Source of the DNA: Chondrus crispus
Taxonomy: Eukaryota > Rhodophyta > Florideophyceae > Gigartinales > Gigartinaceae
Direction: 5' to 3'
Assembly: GCF_000350225.1 (NCBI RefSeq)
Contig: NW_005178753.1
Span: forward strand, 248,001 to 312,000
DNA length: 64,000 nt
Shown here: positions 1-9,959 of the stretch, piece after piece
Position numbering within the stretch: position 1 is the stretch's first letter
How the letters are laid out: each line of letters opens with the position of its first letter
The notes under the pieces: generated by a model
The model's input: the letters and a program-made list of their open reading frames with translations, nothing else
Database searches by the model: none
Told to the model about the DNA's origin: nothing
Made by a program: the position numbers and the translations under genes

Positions 1-2387
1 TGACAGATCCGAAGCTTTTGATAATTGGCCTCGCGGGTCTGCAAAAGCTTCGAACGCAGCGCGCTATCCGCCACCACAGGACATTGCTCCTGTCGGTGGG
101 TCAGGTCCAGACAGAACCGACACGGCGGGGGTCCAGGTAATTCTTGGTTGAAGAACCGGACCCGCTGGTTCTGTAATGGCCTTCCGTACGGATGTGCGCG
201 CGCGTCACCGTGTTGGGCGGGCGCCATCGGCGCGTCCGCCGGGGACGAGGCAGGTGACGGATGGTAGCTAGTCGGCGGCGAGCTAAGCGAGCTCGGCGTC
301 GCCGACTGGTCCGTCACCGCCAGTATCTCCTCCGTTTCGGTTCCGCGCGCTGTCGGGAGTTCAGACAGGGACTCGACCGACAGCACGGGCCTTGTCCGCG
401 CGTTGTGCGTGAATCTTCTCACCGAATCAGACGGTGCTTGAGGCGACGCGAGCGAGGTCGTCTGTCTTCGAGACGAGCGGTGAGTCTCGCCTATCGCTTG
501 CGCGTAGCGTGCCACCGCTTGGTAGTCCACGCCCGGATGCGTCGCGAGATAATTCCGCACCTGCGCGCACGTCGCTGGCAGAAGTCCCTCAACGAAAAGG
601 GACTTCAAGCGCCTGTCCGAGAATACGGTTCCGCAGCGCAACGCCTTGTCCCACAACTGGTTACTGTACACCTCCTCCGTCATATTAGAGCTCTGACGAA
701 AGAAGGTGACATCACCGACCGCTTCGGAAATAACTTCGTCAGTCGCGTACGTGCGCAATAAAAAGTTAACAACTTCCGCGTAGGTTTCGAGCATATCGCG
801 CTGCTCGGCATCGACCGCCATGGTATTCCCGTGTAGCCTCGACTGGAGCAAGGCGTGAGCCTGCCCAGTCACATAGAACTAGAAACACCATACGGCCGCG
901 CCTTCGCTGACCCCATTGTGGTCGCAGGCCATCTTGAAGCGCGCGAGGAATCCTAGCACCGCGATTGGATCTTGACCACCGAATGTGTGGGTTTTCAGCT
1001 AGACGTCCAACTTCTTCCGATATCGGTTAACTCGCCGCGCGGTACTCGCGTCGTAGCGCGCGCTGCGATTTTCCAGCCTATACGTGCGGTAGTCGACGGC
1101 CTTGGTGAACAGGTCGTTCAGCGGCCTGATCACCGGCAACCGTTTCGGATCCCGCCTCGGAGCAGACCGGCGGTCTCTGCCCCTGCGATGGCGGTCTCCT
1201 TCTCCGCCGGGGCTACTGTAGCCCTCCGGATCGGAGTCTTCTCGCCGGATCCGACGTCGGTCGCGCGCATTGCGGCCTCTGCGGTCGCTTCTGCGAGATC
1301 CGTCCGACTCGGTGTCCTCGTCATCGGAGGGGTATCCACCTCCTCCGGCATCGCCGTATCGCGTGTAGCGTCCTTCGCGGTTATCATTGGAGGGGTAACC
1401 GACCCCTCCGGCATCGCGGTATCGCGCGTAGCGTCCGTCGCGGTTCTTGCGCGTCGCCCTGTGCCGACGTCTTGTGTCTTCTTCCTCGGAGGGGTTTTCT
1501 GTACCCTCCGAGGTGTAGCCTTGAGCGCCGGGTGCCCTTCTTCTGCTCGACCGATACGGTTGTCGCTTTTCTGTCGCGAAGCGCCCCAGGCGGTTTTCTG
1601 TCCCGCGGGGGCCAGCCGTATCGGCGAGTACGGGAGAGCCATTTTCTGTGGGCCCTCCTGTAGCACCATAAATTGGTGGGAGGTAAATGGTCTTACCCTC
1701 CGGGTGAGGGGCCATTGTACCGATCCCGGGTGCGGCGCCGATCGGTTCAGCGTGCGTTAGCGTAGGATCCGGAGCGGCTGAGTCGCGCTGCTCGCGTGCG
1801 TCGACTCCTGCTCCGGCGAAGGTCGTGGCCAGACGATTGGCCACGGCGGAGCTGATCGCTCCCTTTAGAGCCGTACCGGACGGGGATTCTTCATCCACAG
1901 TGGTGAGCGCGGTCACCACCTCGCATTGGACTTGAGCGGGTAGAAGTTTGTCCAAAAGCGGTGGTATCGCGCTGCGTACGTGCGCGTCCACGAGCGCGGG
2001 CACCGTTCGGTCGAGGCATATGCGCGCTACCTGGGGGAGTTCCGTAGCGAGGAACTTCTCGACCCAGGCCTGGATGCGCGGCTGAATTGCGTCGACCATC
2101 CATTGGACGCGATTCTCGGTGCCTGCCGACACGGCCGGAGTAACATCCGATGCGGACGCTCGCGTGCGGCCCGGTCGCAGTGGTGGTCGCCGCAGGGCTT
2201 CCGGGTTTTCCACCTCGGGGCGCGGTGCGCCACTGCCACTGCGGATGCTCAGACGCCCGGAGGCGGAGTCCCCCCTTCTTCTGGTCGGTTCATCGTCGAA
2301 TACGCTTCGCGATCGACGCGGTGATTGCTCAACCTTTTCCGTCCGTACAGTTCTGCACGCGATCAAGCGACTACGCGTGCGGCTCAA
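1..2387 (-). pseudogene. gag region of element M (fossil)
   Basis: This is a gag-like structural protein region on the minus strand. It opens with an arginine- and serine-rich N-terminus, followed by a segment of about 150 residues with TELPQVARICLDRTVPALVD. After that comes a very Arg/Asp/Gly-rich stretch that includes a roughly 22-residue tandem repeat of the type RYxRYxDAGGxGYPS. The conserved block LNDLFTKAVDYRTYRLEN aligns with gag of elements A, B and C. Capsid-like sequence continues below base 960 (for example VRNYLATHPGVDYQAVARYAQ). The region is broken in several places. I saw no zinc knuckle before the window edge. Confidence 0.65.
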
Positions 2388-2405
2388 CCTTTAGAGTTAT
2401 CTCCT

Positions 2406-2419
2406 CCACAAGAGTACCA
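2406..2419 (-). promoter_or_regulatory. primer-binding-like site of element M
   Basis: Two bases inside the LTR end, the minus strand reads TGGTACTCTTGTGG. This has the TGG start and position expected for a site complementary to a tRNA 3' end. The tRNA was not identified. Confidence 0.4.
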
Positions 2420-2421
2420 AA

Positions 2422-3092
2422 TGTGGGATAACCCCTCTCCGCCCTGGGTTGGGTGAGAGGCGGAGGCTTTAGCGAGGGAGCACGCGGCGCGGACGCGATG
2501 CGCCAATTGAACCGATCGGACGAGCTCGCGAAAAGGGAGTGGCTCACTGGCCGGTTACGCGCAGTCGCCCCGTGGTGCGTGAACGGGAGCGACCGGTAAC
2601 GGGTTAGAAGCCAGCGCGCGCGACGGACAACCGAAAACGGACGTACGTAGGCTCAAAAGGGACGGGGGCGAGCTTGCCCCCGTTTACTGGTGGGGACGGG
2701 TGCCAGGTCTTAACCCCGCAGAGGGACACCTCGGACACCTGTCCCAGTACAGTAGTACAGTACCTGTCGCCTAGTGCGTGCCGGGTACTGTACACAATTA
2801 AAAAACTAGCGCCATAATTGCTACTACCGCACGGACGCTGCTACTACACGTGTGCACTACTGTACACGCGTGTTGCTTACAGACTATCGCACGGAAGACA
2901 CGTGTGCTAACGCGCACACGTAACACGCGTAGACTACCGCTCGGACGACACGTGCACTACTGTACACGTACGCCAGATTACGACCGCTCGGCATGCGCGC
3001 GCGCTCGCTACACGTGGGGACAGCCGCTCACGTGTATACCGTATACGGCCGTCCGATGACCTCCGCGCGCTCGCGCCAGTCATTATACTACA
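2422..3092 (-). repeat. LTR of element M
   Basis: The ends are TG...CA in minus orientation: it begins TGTAGTATAAT and ends ...TATCCCACA, and the two ends are near-inverted copies of each other. The length is 671 bp. It sits just upstream of gag, so it is the 5' LTR. Its first third (U3 side) is full of CACGTG-type boxes, described separately. The partner LTR is outside the window, so the exact outer boundary is inferred from the short terminal inverted repeat alone. Confidence 0.6.
2825..3040 (+). repeat. CACGTG-rich tandem repeat in the M LTR
   Basis: There are about four degenerate copies of a roughly 50-bp unit. Each has an ACTACCGCnCGGA-like start followed by CACGTG or CACGTGTG and ACTGTACACG. 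At least four CACGTG palindromes are visible, near 2846, 2899, 2949 and 3010-3030. CACGTG is the core bound by bHLH and bZIP factors in plants and algae. The position in the U3 side of an LTR suggests an enhancer; that is inference. Confidence 0.6.
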
Positions 3093-3280
3093 CGGGACAC
3101 CTTGCTTCCTCAGCACTTGCACGTGCCGATCGCCGAGAGGAGAGAACTCAGAACACTTTGAAGTGTTATGAGTCCACGAGTCGTTTCCATGAGTCCCATC
3201 GGTTTGCGGCGTTTCCCTCGCAGATCAGTTTTCCTTTTCCCTTGCCGCATTTTTTGCTAGGCTCTTCTCATTTCCTCGCG

Positions 3281-3990
3281 CTACCTTTGGGTCTGGCTCT
3301 CTTGACGCTGACGCTCTTCCTCCCGAGCTTTTGTGGCATCGTATGAAGCAGCGAAAGACGGACGGGTCGCTTCCGCCGCTCCATGTCTTTCCCGCTTCCA
3401 CATGTCTTCGTTGTTGACGAATATCTTCTGCGGTGAAGGATTGCGTGAGAAACATGCTGTCCCCGGTATTAATGCGTCGTGGAACACCGACGGAACGCCG
3501 GTCATTGCCGCATATCGAGCCGCATATTCAGCCTGCTCCAATGCCTTTGAAACAACCTGCATGTAGCGCGCTCCCGCACGTTGGTCGATGTGTCGGACGC
3601 GGTCCGGATGCACAAGTAGGGCGAGGCATCGGTAGTTGCGCTGTATGGAGCGGAATTGTGGTCGCCGTCCGGCTTGCAGAATATGTCAAAAATGGTGGTC
3701 ACGTCGCATTCAACTGTGCCGATGTGTCAAATGGCCTGACGGGTGTCTGATGGCATCTTTCGGCGATCCATGACACTGTTGTTCAAGTAATGCTGCTGGT
3801 TAGGGCGGGTAGTGCTTCGCCTCGAAATGGTATCCAAAAAGAACGGGCGATGGGAGGCGACGGGAGGCCAGTTCAACAAATGCAGTGGCGAAATAAGCGC
3901 GGCGGGAAGTAGGAGCGCGACTTCATGTGCTTTTGGGGCGACTTTGCACAGGAAGTTTTTTGAGGGGCGATTTGGGAATTGTGTGGTCAT
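3281..3990 (-). pseudogene. J-domain (DnaJ-like) protein, broken
   Basis: J-domain proteins stimulate Hsp70 ATPase through an HPD loop. On the minus strand, FDI is followed in another frame by LQAG, then NYRCLALLVHPDRV, then a helix with VVSKALEQAEYAARYA. This matches helices II and III of a J domain around the HPD motif (3570-3620). A charged Arg/Glu/Gln tail ends at 3281 and follows a variable stretch containing WKRERHGAAEATRPSF. Upstream, a TGA interrupts the frame near 3733, and the frame changes near 3680 between FDI and LQAG. The likely state is therefore a decayed gene. A short unrecognised intron at the frame change is an alternative. Element M inserted just beyond its 3' end. Confidence 0.55.
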
Positions 3991-4059
3991 TTAGGGGCGC
4001 GACAAAACAAGTCCACCATTTGTCGCCCTCAGGAATCCAACAAGTACCATAGCCCCAGT

Positions 4060-4315
4060 GACGTTTTTCGATATCCGTTCGATGCTTGTTCGATGTGCCC
4101 TCGATAGCACTGTTAATTAACCCCCTCGATGCTTTTCGGATATACTTGTGATGTGCCCCCGATGGCTCTGTGATATGACATGGATAGCTTTATGTTGAAG
4201 ATCTGATATCTTTACACTATCCACAAGATAGTTGCTCGACGAACGTATGATGTGCATAATCTACGCGATATTCGCTCCAAATGATGTGCCACCGATGCCT
4301 ATCGGAACTGACATC
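4060..4315. repeat. degenerate GATATCC / GATGTGCCC repeat
   Basis: The stretch is built of loosely repeated words such as TTCGATG, GATATCCG, GATGTGCCC(C)GATG and CCGATGCC at irregular 15 to 25-bp spacing. Similar words fill 36480-36715 in the opposite orientation. It has no open frame of note and no clear termini. It could be the decayed arm of a non-autonomous transposon or an old satellite. Confidence 0.4.
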
Positions 4316-5440
4316 TAGTTCTCTGGTTGGACCAATTATCAGACGCCAAGTGGCTGCTGAGGCCATTTAAGTGTGGACAAGTGTCATACTGGGAGTTCCC
4401 TCCGCTACACGTGTAGTGGTTACACATGCCACTATTACGCCGCCAAGTGTCTCCAGAGAACGGGCTATGGTGCCAGCTACTTACATGCCAACTGTCAATT
4501 CGAGAGAGCCGCTGCAGTCGCTGTTTAATGCTGGTGCTGGAACCGGCACCAGGGGCCGCCCTGGACAATTCTTTTGCGGCATTGCCTTCTCCCTTACCCG
4601 TTTTGTGATTTTCGCATTGCGCTCGTGGTCTGCTTTCATTCTCCCAGCTTTCTCCGCCCTCTGTTCGGGCTGCCCATGTTCCTTCTCTTTTTCTCCTTAT
4701 CTGCACTCGCGAATTCCCCAATTCTGCCTTTCGGGTGCGGGGAGAAGGCGGAGAAGCCGACGTGGCGCCGCCGTATGGAGCCCAGTGCGGGGGGCGGGGC
4801 GTGAGGCCTTGGAATCGCCGCATTGGCGGATACATGGCGCTGCCTCGCTTCCGCTCCCGTCCACGCCACGCTTCCGCTCTAGTCGACGCCTCGCCACTGA
4901 CCGCCCTGCCGCTCCCTCTGCACCTGCAGCCCCTCGCCTCCACCTTGCTCCCCCTCCCCCCGCCCACCGCTCCCGTTCCAGATCGTCTCTCTACCCCTGT
5001 ACCCACTTCCGCCGCCCGGACCTCCCGCCCCCGCTCCTTTCGCCACGCAGCGCTACGCCGCGTCGCTTGGCAGCCACACCTTCCCCGCCCGCTGCCGCAC
5101 CCCGCTCGCGCCCCCCTCATTTGCGTTGCCAAGCCGAAACCCACACCTTTACAACGCGTACGCCTCCGCCCCGCCCCTGTTATACAGAGACACATACACA
5201 GCGGAGGCGGAAAGTGCAAACGTATTCACAGCGGTCGCACAAGTGGACGTCCGGGCAATACAGGGCAGTAGGTCATGCGTGCACACTCCTGTCTCATCGT
5301 TGCCGCAGCCGACTGTGCCGATTTGCCCCCTTACAAAAAGCAGAATGAATCAACTGCAAAATCACGGAGGTGCCAGTGCACATCGGGGCCAACACGTTGT
5401 GGAATCATTTGCAGAAACAGAGACTCATAAACGAAAGTTA
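4316..5440. other. GC-rich stretch without a supported gene
   Basis: The plus strand is strongly cytosine-rich between about 4740 and 5160. Long frames are open on both strands there (for example 4371-5348 plus and 4299-5219 minus). Their translations are proline/serine/arginine low complexity with no recognisable domain. Open frames on both strands are what compositional bias alone produces, so I call no gene. A CpG-rich promoter or decayed exon is possible. Confidence 0.4.
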
Positions 5441-6200
5441 AAGTTAGCATTGGACACAGGTCTGTGATCTCGCTTCCGACGAACCCTGAAGGACCCATTT
5501 CTGTAGTTCGTCATTCCATGGGGAGGCCCAAAGCGCAACCGAGCAATTCATGAAGACTCGCCAGCCGTGGCAAAGCGACACATTGTTACCGCCACATCCG
5601 TGGGTTTGCCATGACCACCGGCTGCGGACTGTGATACCGTGGTGGCGCTGGCCTGCTAATTCCAATGGGCATAGAGCAATGGGAACAGAAACAAGGTTGC
5701 GGTGATGGCAATATTAGAAACGTGAAGGAGCGAAGCGGTAAAAAGATGGCAATGGACTGAAACGTCTTACCTGTAGAAGCGGAATGAGGAAAAGTTTGGA
5801 ATTCGCCAAGTCCAATATACTGGAGTTTCTGATCGGTAGCGCGGTGAGAGACTAAAAAGGAATTCAATCGATGCTGTCAGAAAGACGTGAATCCATGGTG
5901 TTGCAGACACCAAATCAGAAGCTGAATAACAAACAAACCCTTTCATATGAAGAGCTCCCGTGGAGATACGCCTCGTAATATCAAAGAAGATGGAAGCAGT
6001 TAAGGAGATGCCAAGTTTGTCGGCGAGCTGGGTGAGGGATGTTGACGGTCACAAGAGCTTACCTTTTTGATGTAGAAGCCGAGGGGACAAATGCGGGAGG
6101 GACTGTGGGACTGTGGGACTGTGAAACGCAACATGGAAGGTACGGGCTGGTGTTTCGGGCTGCATGGCGTTGCTGTTTTCAGGGTGGCGGGGGGGTTCGA
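5440..6200 (-). pseudogene. possible spliced host gene, unrecognised
   Basis: On the minus strand, three coding-looking blocks are separated by splice-like signals. The first block (from ATG near 6162) ends at AAAAG|GTAAGC near 6061. A second block, with VSHRATDQKLQYIGLGEFQTF, follows a TTTTTAG near 5853 and ends at CTACAG|GTAAGA near 5772. A third follows TTAGCAG near 5655. The third block soon meets a frame problem and a stop. The three consecutive GT/AG signals are the main evidence. The protein is not recognised, and the call could be chance. Confidence 0.3.
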
Positions 6201-6219
6201 TCGATGCTAGTGGCGGTGC

Positions 6220-7129
6220 CTACAGCACCACAGGCCGTCGTTGTCGAAGTAGTTGGGGTCGCTGAGAGGAAGAGCCACTTCATCGGCGGGCGAGGCTGGA
6301 CGACAGACGGGACAGAGAGCGATTCTGCATGCGGGCGGTGGGGGCGAGCAAGTCGGTGGCAAGCGTGTGCAGGATGGAGTTCAGAGATGTTTGGGAGGTG
6401 TTGTGCGGAGCGGAGAGCTGCGATAGTAGGCGCGGTGTGTCAGCGGTGGCGGAGGGTATCTTCGGAACGGGCGGGTTAGTGCGGGATCGCGGCGGGGCGA
6501 GAGGTAAGTACGGAGAGGTGGAGTGCGGAGCAGTGGGAGGGACTGCGATATGTAAGAGGAACGGTAGCTCCGGATGTGGCGGGCTCACTGAGCCGCTCGG
6601 CGTTGCTGTTTTCGGTTCGCGGGGAGTCCCCGCTATCGAAGCGCAATCTGATTTATTTATTTTTATTCTATATATATATATATATTTTTTTTTATTTCTT
6701 TTAGGTATGAGATACAGCCACGCGTAGCGCGCGATATAAGTACCTCTCGAAAGACCCTCGTTACCGCGGATGACGAGGATGCAAGACTGTTGGTTGTAGC
6801 TGAGCTCGCAGGACCCTAGTAAACATAACGCAATGCGACCGCAGTACGTACAGTGCAGTGGCTCCGGAGGATCTCCGTAGTACGTGTGGGGTGCGGCATG
6901 GGCACTGTGCTCCCCGTACGTGGAATCCGTACTGATGATACTACGAGTGACCCACAGTGGCACTACGACCCTACTGCGTACTACGGTGCACTGCGGGTGC
7001 ACTACAAATGCACTGCAAATGAGACACCTATGTGCCCCAGAAGAGTTAGCCAAGTGTTTGCTTTCTACTCGCTTTCTACTCGCATGGACTCCCACTGTAT
7101 GTGATGCAATTGTCGATTTCCGATTCATA
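6220..7129. other. no supported gene; (TA)n microsatellite at about 6668-6690
   Basis: A 292-codon minus-strand frame (6280-7158) crosses this stretch. It reads through a (TA)n/T-rich microsatellite and is Pro/Ser low complexity at its end, so I do not accept it. Around 6850-7020 there are short irregular repeats of GTACTAC/CACTAC and TGCACT words. Nothing else was seen. Confidence 0.35.
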
Positions 7130-7131
7130 TA

Positions 7132-7210
7132 CAGTAGTCTCTCGATAAACCGAACCAAGTGGTGAAAAGGATCTGGTTCCGCTTATCGGGCAGTTCCGCT
7201 TATCAAAAGT
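7132..7210 (+). repeat. left terminal inverted repeat of the Tigger element
   Basis: It starts CAGTAGTCTCTCGATAAACC directly after TA. The reverse complement of 9120-9197 begins with the same 13 bases, and both arms contain a GGTTCCGnTTATCG sub-repeat. Confidence 0.85.
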
Positions 7211-7342
7211 TGTCACACCATGCGTTTCTGGCCAATCATTCAATTGTCTCATATTTTTATTGGAAAAACATATCCAGAGTCGTCTGCTTCGCAGAGCGAC
7301 TCGCTTCCAGTCGGACGAATGTCTGCAGCTTCCTTACCGAAC

Positions 7343-8834
7343 TCAATAATGCAGAGTCCGCCCCAGCACAATCTGCAATTCTCTTTGTAGAGCAAGAGCC
7401 TGAAGCTGCTTTTTAGCTCCAGAGAGTCCACCGCCATTTGTCTCGTCATCAGAGTTTTCAGGGCTCTCTTCATCAGATACTATCCAAGATAAAATATAAG
7501 TAACCATTTTCTCGTCCGTCATAGCCTGCAAGCAATCATTTTCTCCATGAGGGTTCAGAATCTCGTCAATGCTCATGCGCTGAGCCGGCGTCACTAAACC
7601 AGAAACTTGATGCTCGAGCTCTGCGGCCATTGCCAATTCATTTTCTTCCACGTTCGCATTCTGTGGGCTAAACAGAAGACCAGTGTGCTTCCAACAATTG
7701 TGGATGAGTTCGCGAGGAAGGTCATTCCACGCACGCTTAAACCACCTCATAGCCGTTAAAATATCAACTTCGAAAATCTTCTTGACGTCCACCTCGAGTT
7801 TGTCTAAAGCTCTGTCCATATGTAGTTTTTCGTAGAGAAGCTTTAGTGATGCAATTACTCCTGCATCCATGGGCTGTACCTTCGATGTACAGTTGGGCGG
7901 AAGGTAAACTATGCGAAGATTGGGCATCTATAGCAACGTCTCAGCAGTTCCATGAGCACTACAATTGTCAATCAGCAGTAGCACCTTGCGTCCTGGCGAA
8001 ATGCAAAAAATATGAGTGAAAACGACGAAGCCAGTCATAAAAACAGAGTGCTTGTCATCCATGCTTCCTTTTTCGCGTGGTTCAAAGCCCAGCTCAGCTC
8101 CAGCTTTCTTTTTAAAGACGTGAGGTTTCCAGGCGTGTCCTTTGACCATCAACTCAAACTTTTCGCTGCCATCAGCGATTGCACATGGCATGAAGGTGAT
8201 TCTTTCTTTTGCTTTTTTACGCCCTGGTAGCGGTTTTGTGGCAATCGTCTTATCCGGAGCCATAGAAAAAAATAATCCGCACTCATCGGCATTAAAAGAC
8301 GTCTTTTTGGCATAATGTGCCACAATTTCCCTCAGTTTTTGAAGTTTGCGACTGAGGGCATTCACATCTGCATCAACGGACTCTCCATGGGATTTAAAAC
8401 CTCGGAGGTTCCATCTGTTCTTAAAATTATCCAACCACCTCTCAGAGAACTTGAGATTAATTCGTTGTTCACCTGGAATTTTTCATTGGCTAATGTCTGG
8501 ATTTTAGAGCTTTATAGCGAATCATGTAGCCATTAATGTTGATGCGGTGTGCATGCTGCTCGCAAACCCAGTTAAACAGTGCATCCTCCAGGGCATGATT
8601 TTTCCCCAGCTTGTTGCGCCTTTTCTTTGCAATGTGACCGGGATTATTTTTGCGCAGAAAAGCAGACTGTGCGAAAAGGCGTGACAGTGCGGCTTTACTC
8701 GGAGCCTTGGTCAGCTTGAAATTAATTTTCGCCCAAAGCCCCAGTGCCTGCTGAGTACTTTTTCGCCTTTCTCCAAACGTCGGCCCCTTTCCTCGACGAT
8801 TTTTCTTCAGTTGGACGGTAAGTGTGTGGCCCAT
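7343..8834 (-). pseudogene. Tigger/pogo transposase (DDE_1), broken
   Basis: This is a cut-and-paste transposase. The N-terminal block (8834-8490) has GERRKSTQQALGLWAKI and a helix-turn-helix-like segment ending KNHALEDALFNWVCEQ, typical of the CENP-B-type DNA-binding half. The core carries the three acidic residues in family context: FNADECGLFF (D near 8286), LLLIDNCSAHG (D near 7973) and KVQPMDAGVI (D near 7868). The third acid is D, as in pogo-like enzymes. The frame changes twice between about 8420 and 8510. A TAG at 7928-7930 sits in frame directly before MPNLRIVYLPPNCTS. The C-terminus is acidic (DEESPENSDDE). Without these lesions the length would be near 500 residues, normal for the family. 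Confidence 0.85.
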
Positions 8835-9119
8835 GGTGGCTGTGTTGGTCGGCGGGGAGTTGGGATTCGGAATGGAGATGCATTTGCTGCTTTCATTGGC
8901 CTAAATACATTTTTCTGCTATTTATCCGTTCAGAACTACTGTTCTGAGTAAAAGAAACTATTTATTCGTTCAGAACAGTAGAGAAGGAAACGAACTTTTT
9001 ATATTTTAAAGGGGAATTGCACCTACAATGCAGCTGCAGAGGCTATAATGAAGCGTTGTGTGTGTTCCGCTAATCAAGAGCGGAACCGAAGTTATTTTTT
9101 CATTAAAATTTGCCTTCTC

Positions 9120-9197
9120 CCAGCTCGGTGGGCCGATGTCGGTTCCGTTTATCGCAAGTTCCCTTTATCGCAGGTTCCAATTCCCGAGAGACTACTG
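9120..9197 (-). repeat. right terminal inverted repeat of the Tigger element
   Basis: It ends ...CGAGAGACTACTG followed by TA. It carries three TTATCG-type sub-repeats in which CGGTTCCG/GGTTCC words recur, matching the left arm. Confidence 0.85.
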
Positions 9198-9389
9198 TAC
9201 TGTATCTATTCCCACGGATCCTTCGTGCCAAGCATATTTATCAATCATATCATCTACCTCCCCTCGTCACCTTGCACCGATCCATTTCGCAGTACATCTC
9301 CTCCATCGTCACCGCGCTCGTCCCCCACGATCCGCAATTACGCACAAATGCTATCAACCCGCTGCGACCGCACTTTTCCGTAATATACA

Positions 9390-9947
9390 TCACGGAGGTG
9401 CCCTTCTCGCAACCCAGGCGAACGTAGTTACTCATTCGGGAGCAGGGCTGCCCGTGAGACACTCGCAAAAATCTGAGGCGAAGTGATTCCAATTTCTGGG
9501 CACGGCCAAAACACAACAACGAAGGGGGTTAGGCTTTTGCGAAAGGAAATGAAAATGCATGCTTGCCTCGACAAGAAGTCAGAACTTACCGCGTTAATTA
9601 GTTATACGAGTTGCCACTCCACACGTGGGCCATGGCCTTGACAAGCTCTGACACCTGCTGCGGGTCAAGACTGGCACTCCCTACAATCACTTTCAGCCTA
9701 AACTTGGCATCGAGGGCCTTCCGCGGGACGACTTCAAGACCCCTGTGTCGTCATCCGCGTGTCCGCCTTAGCAATACTCATTGCCGTAATTAGAGACGCC
9801 CGAGTGATGTCGCCCCATGCCGACGACGTATAGATTCTAGTTAATGGTGGGCACGGCGTCCGGGTTGTCGGGATGCTGAAGATTGTAGACATTGAGTTCG
9901 ACTGGGACTCCACCCGCATTAGGCATCATTCCCTGGTTTGACGACAT
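9390..9947 (-). pseudogene. PPPDE/DeSI-type cysteine peptidase, broken, one intron kept
   Basis: PPPDE proteins are deSUMOylating/deubiquitinating thiol peptidases with a His-Cys dyad. From an ATG at 9947 the minus strand reads GGVPVELNVYNL, then NLYVVGMGRHHSGVSNYGNEYC (catalytic His in HHSGV), GGHADDDTGV, a block with AKFRLKVIVGSASLDPQQV, and VWSGNSYN. Exon 1 ends ACGCG|GTAAGT; a 94-bp intron (9496-9589) ends CCCAG. Exon 2 gives NWNHFASDFCECLTGSPAPE. The family motif is NCNHFS, so the catalytic Cys is Trp here. Further damage includes a TAG after PTIN, a TAA after NEYC, a frame change near 9740, a TAA after NSYN and a TGA after SPAPE. Clearly a dead gene. It is on the same strand as the relics upstream and ends just beside the Tigger element. 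Confidence 0.8.
9496..9589 (-). other. spliceosomal intron in the PPPDE relic
   Basis: It is bounded by GTAAGT and CCCAG. Removing it brings the codons for LTR into line with NWNHF at phase 2, exactly where the family continues with the N-C-N-H-F motif. This is the best-supported intron in the window. Confidence 0.7.
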
Positions 9948-9959
9948 GGGCTGTTGTGG

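Larger units (their letters stand above)
1..3092 (-). mobile_element. Ty3/gypsy-like LTR element M, 5' part (fossil)
   Basis: This minus-strand element enters from the left edge and ends at 3092. It has, in minus-strand order, an LTR (3092 to 2422), a primer-binding-like site and a gag region. No protease or reverse transcriptase lies inside the window, so pol, if present, is beyond base 1. The C-terminal part of its gag resembles the gag of elements A to C in the stretch around DYRTYRLEN (A has SYRTYRLRN), so M is a distant relative with an unrelated LTR. The gag has several breaks. Only one LTR is visible, so age cannot be estimated. Confidence 0.75.
7132..9197 (-). mobile_element. pogo/Tigger DNA transposon (Tc1/mariner superfamily)
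   Basis: The element is 2066 bp long, bounded by inverted terminal repeats starting CAGTAGTCTCTCG and flanked on both sides by TA (7130-7131 and 9198-9199), the duplication made by this superfamily. Sub-terminal sequence also matches between ends (repeated GGTTCCG-TTATCG words). It encodes one transposase on the minus strand with a CENP-B/HTH-type N-terminus and a DDE_1 catalytic core. Ends and target duplication are intact. The coding region has an in-frame stop and two frame changes, so it is probably inactive but fairly young. Confidence 0.9.

Noticed and set aside
972-1760. 262-codon plus-strand frame opposite the M gag
   Set aside because: It mirrors the tandem-repeated Arg/Gly/Asp-rich gag linker on the other strand.
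2825-3040. CRISPR-like array
   Set aside because: Units are degenerate, without constant repeats and unique spacers, and lie in a eukaryotic LTR.
4371-5348. 325-codon plus frame and 306-codon minus frame over the same bases
   Set aside because: Mutual shadows in GC-rich sequence; both are low complexity with no domain.
6280-7158. 292-codon minus-strand frame
   Set aside because: It passes through a TA microsatellite and Pro/Ser repeats; no family resemblance.
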